Assembly: GCF_023100805.1 (NCBI RefSeq)
Contig: NZ_CP095855.1
Coordinates: 2,459,001 to 2,523,000 of the forward strand
DNA: 64,000 bases
Reading direction: 5' to 3'
Origin: Chitinophaga filiformis
Lineage (GTDB): Bacteria > Bacteroidota > Bacteroidia > Chitinophagales > Chitinophagaceae
The notes below the pieces were generated by a model, which saw only the letters and a program-made list of their open reading frames with translations, was not told where the DNA came from and did not search any database. A program made the position numbers and the translations under genes. Positions 26,294 through 34,495 of this stretch are shown here, piece after piece (the stretch's first letter is position 1; the number at the start of each line of letters is the position of its first letter).

Positions 26294-27118
26294 TTAAAGT
26301 GCAAACTTGCCTAATAAAGTATATGTGATGTCCGGAGCTGTACTACCAATACTTGAACCATCATGTAAAATGTTTTCGGTCGGTGCAATATATGCCTGGA
26401 AAGGTTGAAGCGGTATTCTGACAATTGGATATGTTCCGTAGGTTCTGCAGAAAAGCTGGCTTAGATGCCATTGTGTATTCTTTTGGTTAAAGCTACCTTT
26501 CTTGCGTACTATCCAGTCCTTCATTTCGCTTAAGGATTGATTAACAAAAAGGAAGTATCTCTTCTGTGTGCCTAAATTGATGCATAACCTGTTATTTGCA
26601 TAGCGGGCATTTTCAATCGTGAGATTATCAATGTTGTCAATGTGCAAGCCAGCATATTGCTTTCCTTTAAAGTATTTCGTCGTCGTAGACAGGTTTCCGT
26701 CATTTACGGAGAAGAAAGTTTTGGCAATAGAACCTCCTTCTTCCAGAAAATGTGCACAGTACTTGTTGACTAAATTAGCATAATTTTTAAAAAAATCAGC
26801 GTTATCTGACTGAATTTTCAAAAAGTGCCGTTTCGAATTGACGGGACCTGTGTTTAGTTCTTCAAACTTTTTCCTGAAAAATTCAGGGAAATCGAATATG
26901 TAAATAGTGGATGAGGGAGCAGACTGTGCCTGACCAGCCTTCAGTAAGCTGATCTCTTCATCAGTAACTGTCCGCCATTCATCCGTTGGCCTGAAAGCAT
27001 TCGTCATATAAGGAATGCCGACAGCAGAGTAGCCTTTGGCAAGTTTACTTCCTGTGGAGATTTCCAACGCGGAATAGATCTCGTCAGATGCAATTATTTT
27101 AACGCCTTCTTTTAACAT
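26294..27118 (-). CDS. putative Fe(II)/2-oxoglutarate-type oxygenase, copy B
   Basis: 274 residues, soluble, paralog of the product of 18272-19114. The shared C-terminal half holds H159-I-D161 and H252 in YIAPTENILHDGSS, the same HxD...H spacing as copy A. Unlike copy A it has no Arg after the distal His (PDITYTLLGKF), so 2-oxoglutarate binding would use another residue, perhaps the Arg of NRLCINLG. The N-terminal halves differ strongly (here PYMTNAFRPTDEWRTV), which suggests different substrates or positions on the same peptide. It lies between the second radical SAM gene (26 bases) and the receptor (26 bases). The function is inferred, and I cannot exclude a non-enzymatic cupin. Confidence 0.52.
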   Translation of the reverse strand: MLKEGVKIIASDEIYSALEISTGSKLAKGYSAVGIPYMTNAFRPTDEWRTVTDEEISLLKAGQAQSAPSSTIYIFDFPEFFRKKFEELNTGPVNSKRHFLKIQSDNADFFKNYANLVNKYCAHFLEEGGSIAKTFFSVNDGNLSTTTKYFKGKQYAGLHIDNIDNLTIENARYANNRLCINLGTQKRYFLFVNQSLSEMKDWIVRKKGSFNQKNTQWHLSQLFCRTYGTYPIVRIPLQPFQAYIAPTENILHDGSSIGSTAPDITYTLLGKFAL

Positions 27119-27144
27119 ATAAATGATATTTAAATCAGCGAAGA

Positions 27145-28299
27145 TCAGCTTTCGAGTAGCTCATACTTATTGAGCATCTCAAAGACAGTGTCTCTTACAT
27201 GGGTATATAATTTCTCCAGGTCCCGGCAATAAATGGACGGATTATTGAATCCATTGGAATGCCGGTAGCGATGGGCGATATTTCCACCTCCACAAACCTC
27301 TTTTACATAACAGTTATTGCACTGATCGCATAAGTTCGTATGACTGTCATGATAAAGCCTTGCCAGGGGGGAATCCAGTGCATCGTCGAGCGAGTTGGTC
27401 CTGATGTTTAAATTGGCTTTCGTAAATCCCTCTCCGCAGATCTTTAAAGAGTCCAGGGTTTCAATACCTCCGTCGGTTTCGATGACCAATACACTGTTAT
27501 TCTCCTGTCCCATTTCATCCGAGGATGTTGGTTTTCCCAGTATCAGGCTGATAGCATTGCTGAACTTCCTTATCTGTAAGGGCGATACACCCTTTGCATC
27601 CCCGATCCACCTGTCAAAGATGCTGATCAGCCAATCTGCATGGGCTGTTAGCTGCGATTGGTGGTGTTTTTTGGATACATGTTCATAATTCAGGTCGGGA
27701 AACAGGAAGTCGACCGTCCTGATGCCGGTCGATTTAAAGAAGTCATACATGGCTATTGGATCAGCGTTCACATTTATAACGCACAACAGCTTTGATACCT
27801 GGTCCAGACCATTTGTTTTAAGTACGTTGAGCCCTTTTAAGACCCTGTCAAACGTACCTTTGCCGCTATGATCCAACCGGTGTTTATCATGAATTTCCTG
27901 GGGGCCATCGAGACTGATGCCAACCCTGATATTATACTTTATAAATAACTGGCACCATTCATCATCCAGGAGTATGCCGTTCGTCTGGAGGGAGAAGTAC
28001 ATCTTTACGACGCCGTTTAAGATCTTTCCCGCTGTTTCTATAAAGTCAATAAAGAATTCCTTTTTAGCCAGCAGTGGTTCTCCGCCATGAAAAATAAAAA
28101 AGAACCGTTCCAGAGAATGCTGCTGGCAATGCTCTTTTACTCTCAGCAGTAACATATTGACGGTCTCCGGGCTCATAAACCTGGGCTGTTGCAAATATGT
28201 TTTATCATCGAAATTGTACATATAGCAATACGTACAATTGATATTGCATCTGCTCGCAATTTTCATAACCAGCGCAGAACAGTAGGGGGTACCAGGCAT
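27145..28299 (-). CDS. radical SAM/SPASM peptide maturase, FxsB-like, second copy
   Basis: About 384 residues. The [4Fe-4S] motif of the SAM radical site is SRCNINCTYCYMYN, with GGEPLL and ISLDGP typical of the barrel. The C-terminal SPASM region binds auxiliary clusters: LKICGEGF, then CDQCNNCYVKEVCGGGNIAHRY and GFNNPSIYCRDLEKLYTHV. The HRY...GF-x-NPS-x-YC-x-DL block is typical of FxsB/HxsB-type cyclophane-forming enzymes. I use the ATG at 28299; a GTG one codon earlier is also possible. It follows the first copy by 18 bases and probably acts on another triplet of the same precursor. Confidence 0.88.
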   Translation of the reverse strand: MPGTPYCSALVMKIASRCNINCTYCYMYNFDDKTYLQQPRFMSPETVNMLLLRVKEHCQQHSLERFFFIFHGGEPLLAKKEFFIDFIETAGKILNGVVKMYFSLQTNGILLDDEWCQLFIKYNIRVGISLDGPQEIHDKHRLDHSGKGTFDRVLKGLNVLKTNGLDQVSKLLCVINVNADPIAMYDFFKSTGIRTVDFLFPDLNYEHVSKKHHQSQLTAHADWLISIFDRWIGDAKGVSPLQIRKFSNAISLILGKPTSSDEMGQENNSVLVIETDGGIETLDSLKICGEGFTKANLNIRTNSLDDALDSPLARLYHDSHTNLCDQCNNCYVKEVCGGGNIAHRYRHSNGFNNPSIYCRDLEKLYTHVRDTVFEMLNKYELLES

Positions 28300-28317
28300 C
28301 ACGTGTGATTTTTGGGT

Positions 28318-29505
28318 TTAGAAACATTCTTCCAGTTCTTCGAACGACAGCTGTTCATAGGGAATAGGGCCATTCATATATGAGGCTATTTTGTCAATCA
28401 CCCTGTTACGGATATGATTGATGATTTTCATCAGATCCCTGCAATAGATAGACGGGTTATCAAATCCATTATCTGCGCTGTACCGGTGAGGGAGATATCC
28501 TCCGCCACAGATGTCCTTAACGGGGCATCGCTGACATTTCTGGTGCAATGTAAGATGGCTTTGATTGTACAGCTTAATAAGGTCCTTTTCAAAGGCTTCC
28601 TCAATATCGTGCGTCCGGATATTTACGCCCTGTTTAGTAAAACCATCTCCGCAGATCTTCAGCACATCTACCGGCTCAATATTGCCGTCTGTTTCTACAA
28701 CCAGCACCTGGTTCTCATGGTTACCCAGAAAATCGCTCGATTGGTAATTGCCAACAATACCATGCGAAATGTTCTCAAACAAGCGAACATTCGGCTTGTA
28801 TTCATTCTCATCGAAATACCACGCATCGTAGAACCTGATCAGCCAGTCTGCGTAATCGGTCTTCGTTGTCCATTCATATTGTTGATATGGACTAACATAG
28901 TTGGAGTCAGGCAGTAACAGATCGAGATATAATATGTCCAGTTGCTTGTAATGTTGATAGAGCGCCACAGGGTCAGCTTCCAGGTTAACAACCGTCAAAA
29001 TGCCTCCGTTTAAATGATGCCCGGAGTTCTGCAGGGTCCTGATACCGCGCACTACATCCTGATAGCTGCCTTTGCCATTATGATACACCCTGTTCCTGTC
29101 ATTGGTAGCTTCGTCTCCATCCAGGCTGATACCAACCGTGATCTTTTGTTCGTCCAGGAAGTCGCACCATTCCTGTGTTAACAAAATACCGTTTGTTTGC
29201 ATGGTAAAACGTACCTCGATCCCATAAGAGGAAAAGGTGTCTCTTGCGAATGTGGTGAATGCTCTGAAGAAGTCGATACCGGCCAGTAAAGGTTCTCCTC
29301 CATGAAAACTCATATAGAATTTCTTGAGGCCCTTTGAGTGTGCATGCATGGCTGCTTTTTGGACAGTCGCGTGGACAACCTCGTCGGACATGACTTTGGG
29401 CTGGCCTTTATAACTCATGTCTCCGAGATTATACATATAGCAGTAGGTACAGTTCAAATTACACCTGCTTGCTACCTTAACTACTATATAAGAGCAAGTA
29501 GCCAT
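28318..29505 (-). CDS. radical SAM/SPASM peptide maturase, FxsB-like, first copy
   Basis: 395 residues. Radical SAM cysteines C15, C19 and C22 lie in SRCNLNCTYCYMYN; SFHGGEPLL and GISLDGDEATNDRNR follow. SPASM cysteines C285, C324, C327, C333 and C355 are all present, the last in GFDNPSIYCRDL, a block typical of FxsB/HxsB enzymes that link an aromatic ring to a residue two positions on. It is the first gene of the leftward RiPP set, which runs from here to the glycosyltransferases with gaps mostly under 40 bases. The short acidic C-terminus (YEQLSFEELEECF) is extra compared with copy two. It lacks an obvious separate precursor-binding RRE domain at the N-terminus. Confidence 0.9.
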   Translation of the reverse strand: MATCSYIVVKVASRCNLNCTYCYMYNLGDMSYKGQPKVMSDEVVHATVQKAAMHAHSKGLKKFYMSFHGGEPLLAGIDFFRAFTTFARDTFSSYGIEVRFTMQTNGILLTQEWCDFLDEQKITVGISLDGDEATNDRNRVYHNGKGSYQDVVRGIRTLQNSGHHLNGGILTVVNLEADPVALYQHYKQLDILYLDLLLPDSNYVSPYQQYEWTTKTDYADWLIRFYDAWYFDENEYKPNVRLFENISHGIVGNYQSSDFLGNHENQVLVVETDGNIEPVDVLKICGDGFTKQGVNIRTHDIEEAFEKDLIKLYNQSHLTLHQKCQRCPVKDICGGGYLPHRYSADNGFDNPSIYCRDLMKIINHIRNRVIDKIASYMNGPIPYEQLSFEELEECF

Positions 29506-29634
29506 ATATCAATAGATTTAGAATGATGGGTAACAATTAATAGAATCAATATACTGGCTATTTCATGTCCCTGCCAGTTTTTTAGATTAGTTTCATCATT
29601 TAATAGACGAATGATTAAAATGTGCGGCAATAAT

Positions 29635-29706
29635 TTAAAATGACGAAGTAAGGGTGCGGAAAAGACGCCTGTGCTCATTCAAACCATAAACCGCAGGACC
29701 TTGCAT
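29635..29706 (-). CDS. possible 23-residue reading frame upstream of the RiPP unit
   Basis: ATG to TAA in front of the first radical SAM gene, starting MQGPAVYGLNEHRRLF. The frame stays open further upstream through a LSGGGGEVN stretch into the big hairpin but has no start there. I do not recognise it. It may be part of a repeated or mobile sequence together with the hairpin, or noise. A leaderless peptide cannot be excluded. Confidence 0.15.
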   Translation of the reverse strand: MQGPAVYGLNEHRRLFRTLTSSF

Positions 29707-29769
29707 ACTGTTCACTTCGCCGCCGCCGCCGGATAACGAACGATTGTGCAGAACAATTTCCCGCCTGAT

Positions 29770-29855
29770 AAAAAAGCGGCTATATTAATGTTGAAGAGTA
29801 CCCGGAAAATTAGACACTTCCGGGTGCTTTTCAACATTAATATAGCCGCTTTTTT
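29770..29855. repeat. 86-nt near-perfect inverted repeat (long hairpin)
   Basis: Positions 29770-29795 and 29830-29855 are exact inverted copies (26 bases, beginning with six A and ending with six T). Inside them four further pairs (two G-T) and an exact inner arm ACCCGGAA / TTCCGGGT (29800-29807, 29818-29825) extend the stem to 38 pairs around a ten-base loop. It lies between the RiPP unit start and the end of the hydrolase gene. The A/T ends make it a terminator in both directions, but its length is unusual for one; a miniature mobile element is another reading. Confidence 0.9.
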
Positions 29856-30018
29856 ATTCGGATTCTTGATGGGGTCAGGTCGTCATTTGATTACTTCCAC
29901 GAACATTCGTTTATTTTTGATACATGCGGTTTTTATTGTTACTGATCTATTCTCAATAATTAATCAGGTACGACACTCGACCCTCATGGTTAAGGGACAT
30001 TCAGTTAGCCAAGGCGAA

Positions 30019-31086
30019 CTATTCACAATAACCTGCTCTGGGGTTTGTATTGTTACTGCACTGGAACTGATACTTGCTCTGCGGATATTTGGGCGCAGGA
30101 TTATCTGTTACTTCCAGCGGCGGCATGGTTTGCCCATTGTAGGAAGGCATGGTGATTTGAGCAGCAGAACCATTTCCCAAAGCAACGTTTTTAGCATTCG
30201 CATTACCATTGAAACTATAATCTATCATGGCATCCAGCAGGCGGTACACACCGTAATAATCTAGGGCATCGTACGCTTGGCGGGAGCTGGGAAGGACGTG
30301 GTCAGTTACATAATTATATTTATTGATAGTGGAAGACTTAAAATAAATAAAATCCTTCTCACTGTTTGCGATATTGATATGTTTGTAGATGTCAATGGCC
30401 AGGCGGTGGTCATTCACATCATCTTCATCATACACTTGTGTGATCATTTTGGTATTGGAGGGGAAGTTTTGCAATTGCTGTTCAGTGGTCAGGTTACTGT
30501 TCCAGTTAAACGCGTACCAGGGAGCCATCGTAAAGAGAAAGCGCCCGTTTTTCCCCCACTGCCTTTCGGTAAAGGCTTTATAAGCGAGGTCAATGCTGGC
30601 TCCCCCGCCAAAAGAATGCCCCATAAAACCCACTTTAAGTGTATCGATGATGTTTGGATAGTTTTTCGCTGCTTTCACAAATCCTTCCCAAAGTGTCTGG
30701 TAACGATGATCTACACTGATGTCAAGGGTGCGGTATGGAACGAAGACAACTACATAACCCTTCTTTGCAATAAAGTTATACAATCCCATGTTGTAGTCTT
30801 TGCTCTCTCCTCCATATGGATGCGAGAAAAATATGGTGGGTTTGGGCGAGGAAATACCTTTCGGATAGAAGATGGACACCTCTGTCCCTGCATACTGTGG
30901 GTTGGCAAAATCAATCTCGGCAACATCATAGTTTCCGTCAGATCCGTAACCGGATACAGGTTTTTGAATCGGCCCCTGGAGGCTGCTATCTGCCTGTGAA
31001 TCCAGTGTTATGGATTCCTGATCGTTTTTGGAGCAGGCTGACATTGCAATTAGCATTATTGCAGGCAGAAACAATCGCTTTTTCAT
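30019..31086 (-). CDS. lipoprotein alpha/beta hydrolase
   Basis: 355 residues. Lipoprotein signal MKKRLFLPAIMLIAMSAC with the lipidated Cys at 18, so it is anchored in the periplasm or on the surface. The alpha/beta hydrolase core shows TIFFSHPYGGESKDYN (oxyanion region), the nucleophile elbow GHSFGGG with S158, and DEDDVNDHRL / VTDHVLPSS as likely acid and His sites. The family resembles dienelactone or polyester hydrolases and platelet-activating-factor-type acetylhydrolases; the substrate is unknown. The Cys-rich end (CSNNTNPRAGYC) may form a disulfide. It ends before the long hairpin, which could terminate it. Confidence 0.8.
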   Translation of the reverse strand: MKKRLFLPAIMLIAMSACSKNDQESITLDSQADSSLQGPIQKPVSGYGSDGNYDVAEIDFANPQYAGTEVSIFYPKGISSPKPTIFFSHPYGGESKDYNMGLYNFIAKKGYVVVFVPYRTLDISVDHRYQTLWEGFVKAAKNYPNIIDTLKVGFMGHSFGGGASIDLAYKAFTERQWGKNGRFLFTMAPWYAFNWNSNLTTEQQLQNFPSNTKMITQVYDEDDVNDHRLAIDIYKHINIANSEKDFIYFKSSTINKYNYVTDHVLPSSRQAYDALDYYGVYRLLDAMIDYSFNGNANAKNVALGNGSAAQITMPSYNGQTMPPLEVTDNPAPKYPQSKYQFQCSNNTNPRAGYCE

Positions 31087-31435
31087 TGTTCTTTATTTTA
31101 AGGCTTTCAAAATTTGTTATTTGAGTTTCCGATTTATACAACAAATGTATAATATCTGAGTTGTCATTTTGGTAAAAAGCTGGTGAGCCTGCCGAATTAG
31201 GGGGTGAAATACATTACCTGTCCGGTCGTTAATGGACAAATAGTATCGTATATAGCTGAGAAAGAAGGAGTTTAGTTGTAGCGCTCATTGCTTAAAGTAT
31301 TATCAGCAACCTTGCAAAGGGGAATAGGGAAGCGGTTAAGCATCAATGTCAGCAAATATCGCTTATACCCTGACTGGCAATTGTGAGATAAGCTGAAAAG
31401 CGAACCGGATGAATTCCTGTAACCTGCAGGTGTAG
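31087..31435. other. intergenic region before the lipoprotein hydrolase
   Basis: 349 bases without a convincing gene. It contains the -7 element for the hydrolase at 31142. A plus-strand stretch near 31350-31430 (KYRLYPDWQL, then a stop) looks protein-like for a few residues but is broken; I cannot name it. Confidence 0.35.
31142..31149 (-). promoter_or_regulatory. -7 element (TACATTTG) for the lipoprotein hydrolase
   Basis: The minus strand reads TACATTTG, an exact TAnnTTTG match, 55 bases before the start codon. No clear -33 TTTG is seen. Confidence 0.45.
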
Positions 31436-32257
31436 CTATGCTAATCCCTCGCGCTTTTGTAATTCCGTCGGAGCGTAGCCAAAGTGTTTTTTAAAAGCGA
31501 AAGAAAAGTGCGAAATATTTTCGAAGCCTGCCTCGATATAGACATCTACAGGTTTCCTCTTTTTCACAGATAGCTGATAATGGGCCAATTCCAGCCGCTT
31601 TTGCGTTAACCATTTCTGTGGTGATATATGAAAGGCTTTTCTGAAGTCGCGGTTGAACGTTGCAATGCTGCGACCTGTCAGATAGCTGAACTTTGTCAAT
31701 GGCATATTGAACATGTAGTTCTTTTCCATAAATTCTGCAAGATTGATCTTGCCAGGTTCCGAAAAATCCGCCAGTATGCTATCTGCATCTTTGTCCAGTG
31801 TGCGGAGAATACTAATGCCTTCTTCAATTTTCAGCGAGACAATTTCCTCCGGCAGGCTGCTTGTCAGCTCGAAATAAGGAGCCATTGAAGCAAAATAACT
31901 GTCCAATAACGGATGGCTTTCAAACGTCTTTATCTTTTGGACAGATGCAGGCGAAACCTCCGGACTTTTATGGGAATAATATGTTTTAAGGCGGTCCGGT
32001 TTAAAAGTAACTACAATTGATTTGTAAGGTCGTCCGTCTTTAGGCCGTTTGATGACCGCACACAATTGATTGCGTGGTACTAACAATATATCCCCTTCGC
32101 CGAGCGTATAGGATTGTCCGGCCTGCACGATTTTCATTTCACCGGAGAATATCCGCATGAGTGTATGGTATTCCGAAACGACTTCCGCTTTGAAGAACTT
32201 TTCGTCCACGCAGGACACCAATATCTCAGCATACTTATTTTCTATTGCTTCGGACAT
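31436..32257 (-). CDS. AraC family transcriptional regulator
   Basis: 273 residues. An N-terminal cupin sensor (about 10-100: MKIVQAGQSYTLGEGDILLVPRNQL) and a C-terminal pair of helix-turn-helix motifs (about 170-270: TKFSYLTGRSIATFNRDFRK, then FENISHFSFAFKKHFGYAPTE). It lies 34 bases downstream of the SDR gene on the same strand, so the SDR gene is probably in the same unit or its target. A TAAATTTG element lies only 5 bases before the ATG, which would make a nearly leaderless message if used. Confidence 0.93.
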   Translation of the reverse strand: MSEAIENKYAEILVSCVDEKFFKAEVVSEYHTLMRIFSGEMKIVQAGQSYTLGEGDILLVPRNQLCAVIKRPKDGRPYKSIVVTFKPDRLKTYYSHKSPEVSPASVQKIKTFESHPLLDSYFASMAPYFELTSSLPEEIVSLKIEEGISILRTLDKDADSILADFSEPGKINLAEFMEKNYMFNMPLTKFSYLTGRSIATFNRDFRKAFHISPQKWLTQKRLELAHYQLSVKKRKPVDVYIEAGFENISHFSFAFKKHFGYAPTELQKREGLA

Positions 32258-32291
32258 AACTCAAATTTACAAAAACGGACGACCACTTTTA

Positions 32292-33164
32292 TTAGCCTTT
32301 CAGGAAATCAGGCAGTATCATTCTGTTTTGGAAGTCGGTATAAGTAGTCACATCTTTCCAATTTTCTGCGTCCTGCCAGGTCTTTTGGCTTCCTTGTTTG
32401 ATCAGGTTGTAGGCATCGCTTCCTATCAGGATATGAGGTGGGAGCTGGTCGGTTTCGGCTACTCTCAGCACAACCTGGGCTACCTTTTCCGGATCACTGT
32501 TTTCATTCCCCCAATAATTTTCAAGGAACTTAATAGTGGCGCCTACTGTTGGTTCATATTCGGGCAATAGTTTAACCGTATTGCCAAAAGCACGCTTTCC
32601 CCAATTCGTCCTTATTCCTCCCGGCTCCAGGGCGGTCACTTTTACGTTGAATGCCGCAGTTTCCTGAGCCAGGCTTTCAGTGAAGCCTCCAACTGCCCAT
32701 TTGGCCGCATGATAGGCCGCATTGCCAGGCGTTGCTGTTCTTCCGCCGGCAGAAGAGATCTGGATGATATGTCCGCTCTTTTGCTTGCGCATAAAAGGCA
32801 GTACTTCACGGGTGAGTGTAACCACGCCAAAGAAGCAGGTCTCTACCAGCTGTCTGAATTCTTGCGCAGGTACCTGTTCAAAAGGCCTGTTATCACCATA
32901 CCCGGCGTTGTTCACCAAAACATCAATATACCCGAACTGTTGTACTGCCATATCTACCACATTTTTCGCCTGACCTTCATCGGTAACATCCAGTACCGCA
33001 GTAAGTACCTGGCTACCATACCGGGATGCCAGATCTGCTAATTGTTCCTGTTTGCGTGCAGTTGCCACGACGATGTGCCCTGCTTTTAAAGCTGTTTCCG
33101 CGATGTTTTTTCCAAGTCCATTACCACTGCCGGTAACCAGCCATACTTTTTTTCTTGTTTCCAT
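32292..33164 (-). CDS. short-chain dehydrogenase/reductase
   Basis: 290 residues, cytosolic NAD(P)-dependent oxidoreductase. The nucleotide loop TGSGNGLG is near residue 11, VNNAGYG near 85, and the catalytic set is Ser in QISSAGG, Tyr and Lys in YHAAKWA, about residues 138-156. The C-terminal extension is typical of classical SDRs of the retinol dehydrogenase-like type. The substrate is unknown. A TACCTTTG promoter element lies 21 bases before the ATG. It leads the unit with the AraC gene behind it. Confidence 0.93.
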   Translation of the reverse strand: METRKKVWLVTGSGNGLGKNIAETALKAGHIVVATARKQEQLADLASRYGSQVLTAVLDVTDEGQAKNVVDMAVQQFGYIDVLVNNAGYGDNRPFEQVPAQEFRQLVETCFFGVVTLTREVLPFMRKQKSGHIIQISSAGGRTATPGNAAYHAAKWAVGGFTESLAQETAAFNVKVTALEPGGIRTNWGKRAFGNTVKLLPEYEPTVGATIKFLENYWGNENSDPEKVAQVVLRVAETDQLPPHILIGSDAYNLIKQGSQKTWQDAENWKDVTTYTDFQNRMILPDFLKG

Positions 33165-33184
33165 ATGCTTAAACTTTTGATAAA

Positions 33185-33192
33185 CAAAGGTA
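33185..33192 (-). promoter_or_regulatory. -7 element (TACCTTTG) for the SDR gene
   Basis: Exact TAnnTTTG on the minus strand, 20 bases between the element and the start codon. The spacing is the same as in front of the DinB gene at 34447. Confidence 0.55.
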
Positions 33193-33283
33193 TTCGGCTT
33201 ATGGCGATGGTCTTTTGTTCAGCGTATCAATTTCGCTTTGTTCAGTATATCAGGCATGTGTTGGCTGGCGTTAAACTGTTGTG

Positions 33284-33541
33284 ATATTGACATGTCATTT
33301 TTTCAGTGTGTTTAGTTTCATGCTGTTCCGGATCAGCCCTGCAACGATGAGCGCTGTTGACTTAATTGGAATATTGACGTTGCGTGGTGTCGCTATTGCG
33401 CTACTATCAGTGTCAGGGAATACACTGACACTCTCAACCTTGCAACCTGAACAGATAGGTCAGGGTATAGCAATAAATAATGTTATTAAACAGCTCGGGC
33501 TGGCCTTGGGTGTTGCATTGTCTTCCTTTTATACTAACTAA
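33284..33541 (+). pseudogene. fragment of a DHA2-type MFS drug transporter
   Basis: About 86 residues that read as two or three inner helices of an EmrB/QacA-type transporter: LIGILTLRGVAIALLSVSGN, TLTLSTLQPEQIGQGIAINN and VIKQLGLALGVALSSF match the L-R-G-x-G...T-L-S-x-L-x-P-E-x-x-G-Q-G-x-x-x-x-N...Q-L-G-x-x-x-G-V-A pattern of that family. Both the first 11 helices and the last helix are missing, so it is non-functional. It lies next to an SDR and AraC regulator that may once have been its neighbours in a resistance locus. Confidence 0.7.
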
Positions 33542-33719
33542 CACGCTTTTTCAGGTAATTCAGCTTAAAAGAATTTCTGATTTGTGGAGAAGGCAGTGAC
33601 CTTATCTGAAAAGGGAGCTTCTGCAAAGGAGAGTCATTCCCGTACCAGACATACAGGAAGGGTAGTAAGGCATACTAAAAGCCCGGCAGTACCACCAGGC
33701 CTTTTAGCATGCATACCTT

Positions 33720-34016
33720 TTATTGTCGTACGAATTCCTTCACCAGTACCATCATACAATTCGTCGTCGATCGCAACCTGATCTGCTTCACAGGCTGATA
33801 TTCCGGATCTGCATAACAAGCCAGTGCCGCTTCCTCAGAAGGAAACCGGATGATCGCGTTCATCGTCTTCGCCACGCCTTCCACTGCGATAGCATGGAGG
33901 TCGGACGCAAGTACCTCTGCTCCATATTTCTGCAGTAACAGATACACAGGCGCCGCATAATTAGCATACTCCTCCATATCAGTGATATCGTAACTATTGA
34001 TATAATAAACAACCAT
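33720..34016 (-). CDS. DUF1330 family protein
   Basis: 98 residues. MVVYYINSYDITDMEEYANY and FPSEEAALACYADPEYQPVK are the two blocks of DUF1330, a ferredoxin-like dimeric alpha-beta barrel domain of unknown role. I chose the ATG at 34016, two bases before the end of the DinB gene region, because the upstream extension is not family-like. It is translated together with the DinB gene. Confidence 0.85.
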   Translation of the reverse strand: MVVYYINSYDITDMEEYANYAAPVYLLLQKYGAEVLASDLHAIAVEGVAKTMNAIIRFPSEEAALACYADPEYQPVKQIRLRSTTNCMMVLVKEFVRQ

Positions 34017-34018
34017 AA

Positions 34019-34426
34019 TTAAAAGATATATTCTGGTGGAGTAATGCCTTTGCAACGTAAATAAGTTGTTGCCTGCCCCCTGTGATGTGTGATATGATCT
34101 AATGTACCAAAGTATCCGACGATAGCCGCTTCATCTTCCGCTATCTTATCCACTGTGTTTTCCAGCGCAGCGAAGGCCGTTTCAAGCCAGGCGATGGTTG
34201 CATCTTTATCTGCAGTTACAGCGGGCGGTTCCCAGGCTGGTTCTTCCTTTTCGATCAGTGTTGCTTTAAACCAATAGATGCCGTAACCAATATGGTGCAT
34301 CAGTTCACGGAAACTCCAGACTTCTTTCGCTGGCTTAAAATCATAGTGTGCGGATGGCATCCCCTTAGCCACTGCCAGGGTGTAAGTTTTTGAATTTTCC
34401 AGTTTGGCCAGTAATTGCTTTTTCAT
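34019..34426 (-). CDS. DinB family protein
   Basis: 135 residues, a four-helix bundle of the DinB/YfiT type. The metal-binding histidines are visible in ELMHHIGYGIYWFK and LDHITHHRGQATTYLR. Members include thiol transferases and metal-dependent hydrolases; the reaction is not predictable here. A TAGCTTTG promoter element lies 20 bases before the ATG. The DUF1330 gene follows immediately. Confidence 0.9.
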   Translation of the reverse strand: MKKQLLAKLENSKTYTLAVAKGMPSAHYDFKPAKEVWSFRELMHHIGYGIYWFKATLIEKEEPAWEPPAVTADKDATIAWLETAFAALENTVDKIAEDEAAIVGYFGTLDHITHHRGQATTYLRCKGITPPEYIF

Positions 34427-34446
34427 ACAATGTTTATTTTGATAAG

Positions 34447-34454
34447 CAAAGCTA
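34447..34454 (-). promoter_or_regulatory. -7 element (TAGCTTTG) for the DinB-DUF1330 unit
   Basis: Exact TAnnTTTG on the minus strand, 20 bases before the DinB start codon. Confidence 0.55.
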
Positions 34455-34495
34455 AAAAGCGTTCCTGGCGCTGACTTAAGACATCTTGCTGTTTT

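Noticed and set aside
29746..30264. 172-residue plus-strand frame
   Set aside because: It crosses the long hairpin and then runs antisense to the lipoprotein hydrolase; the hydrolase frame is the clear gene.
33584..33781. 65-residue plus-strand frame
   Set aside because: It overlaps the end of the DUF1330 gene and has no recognisable features.
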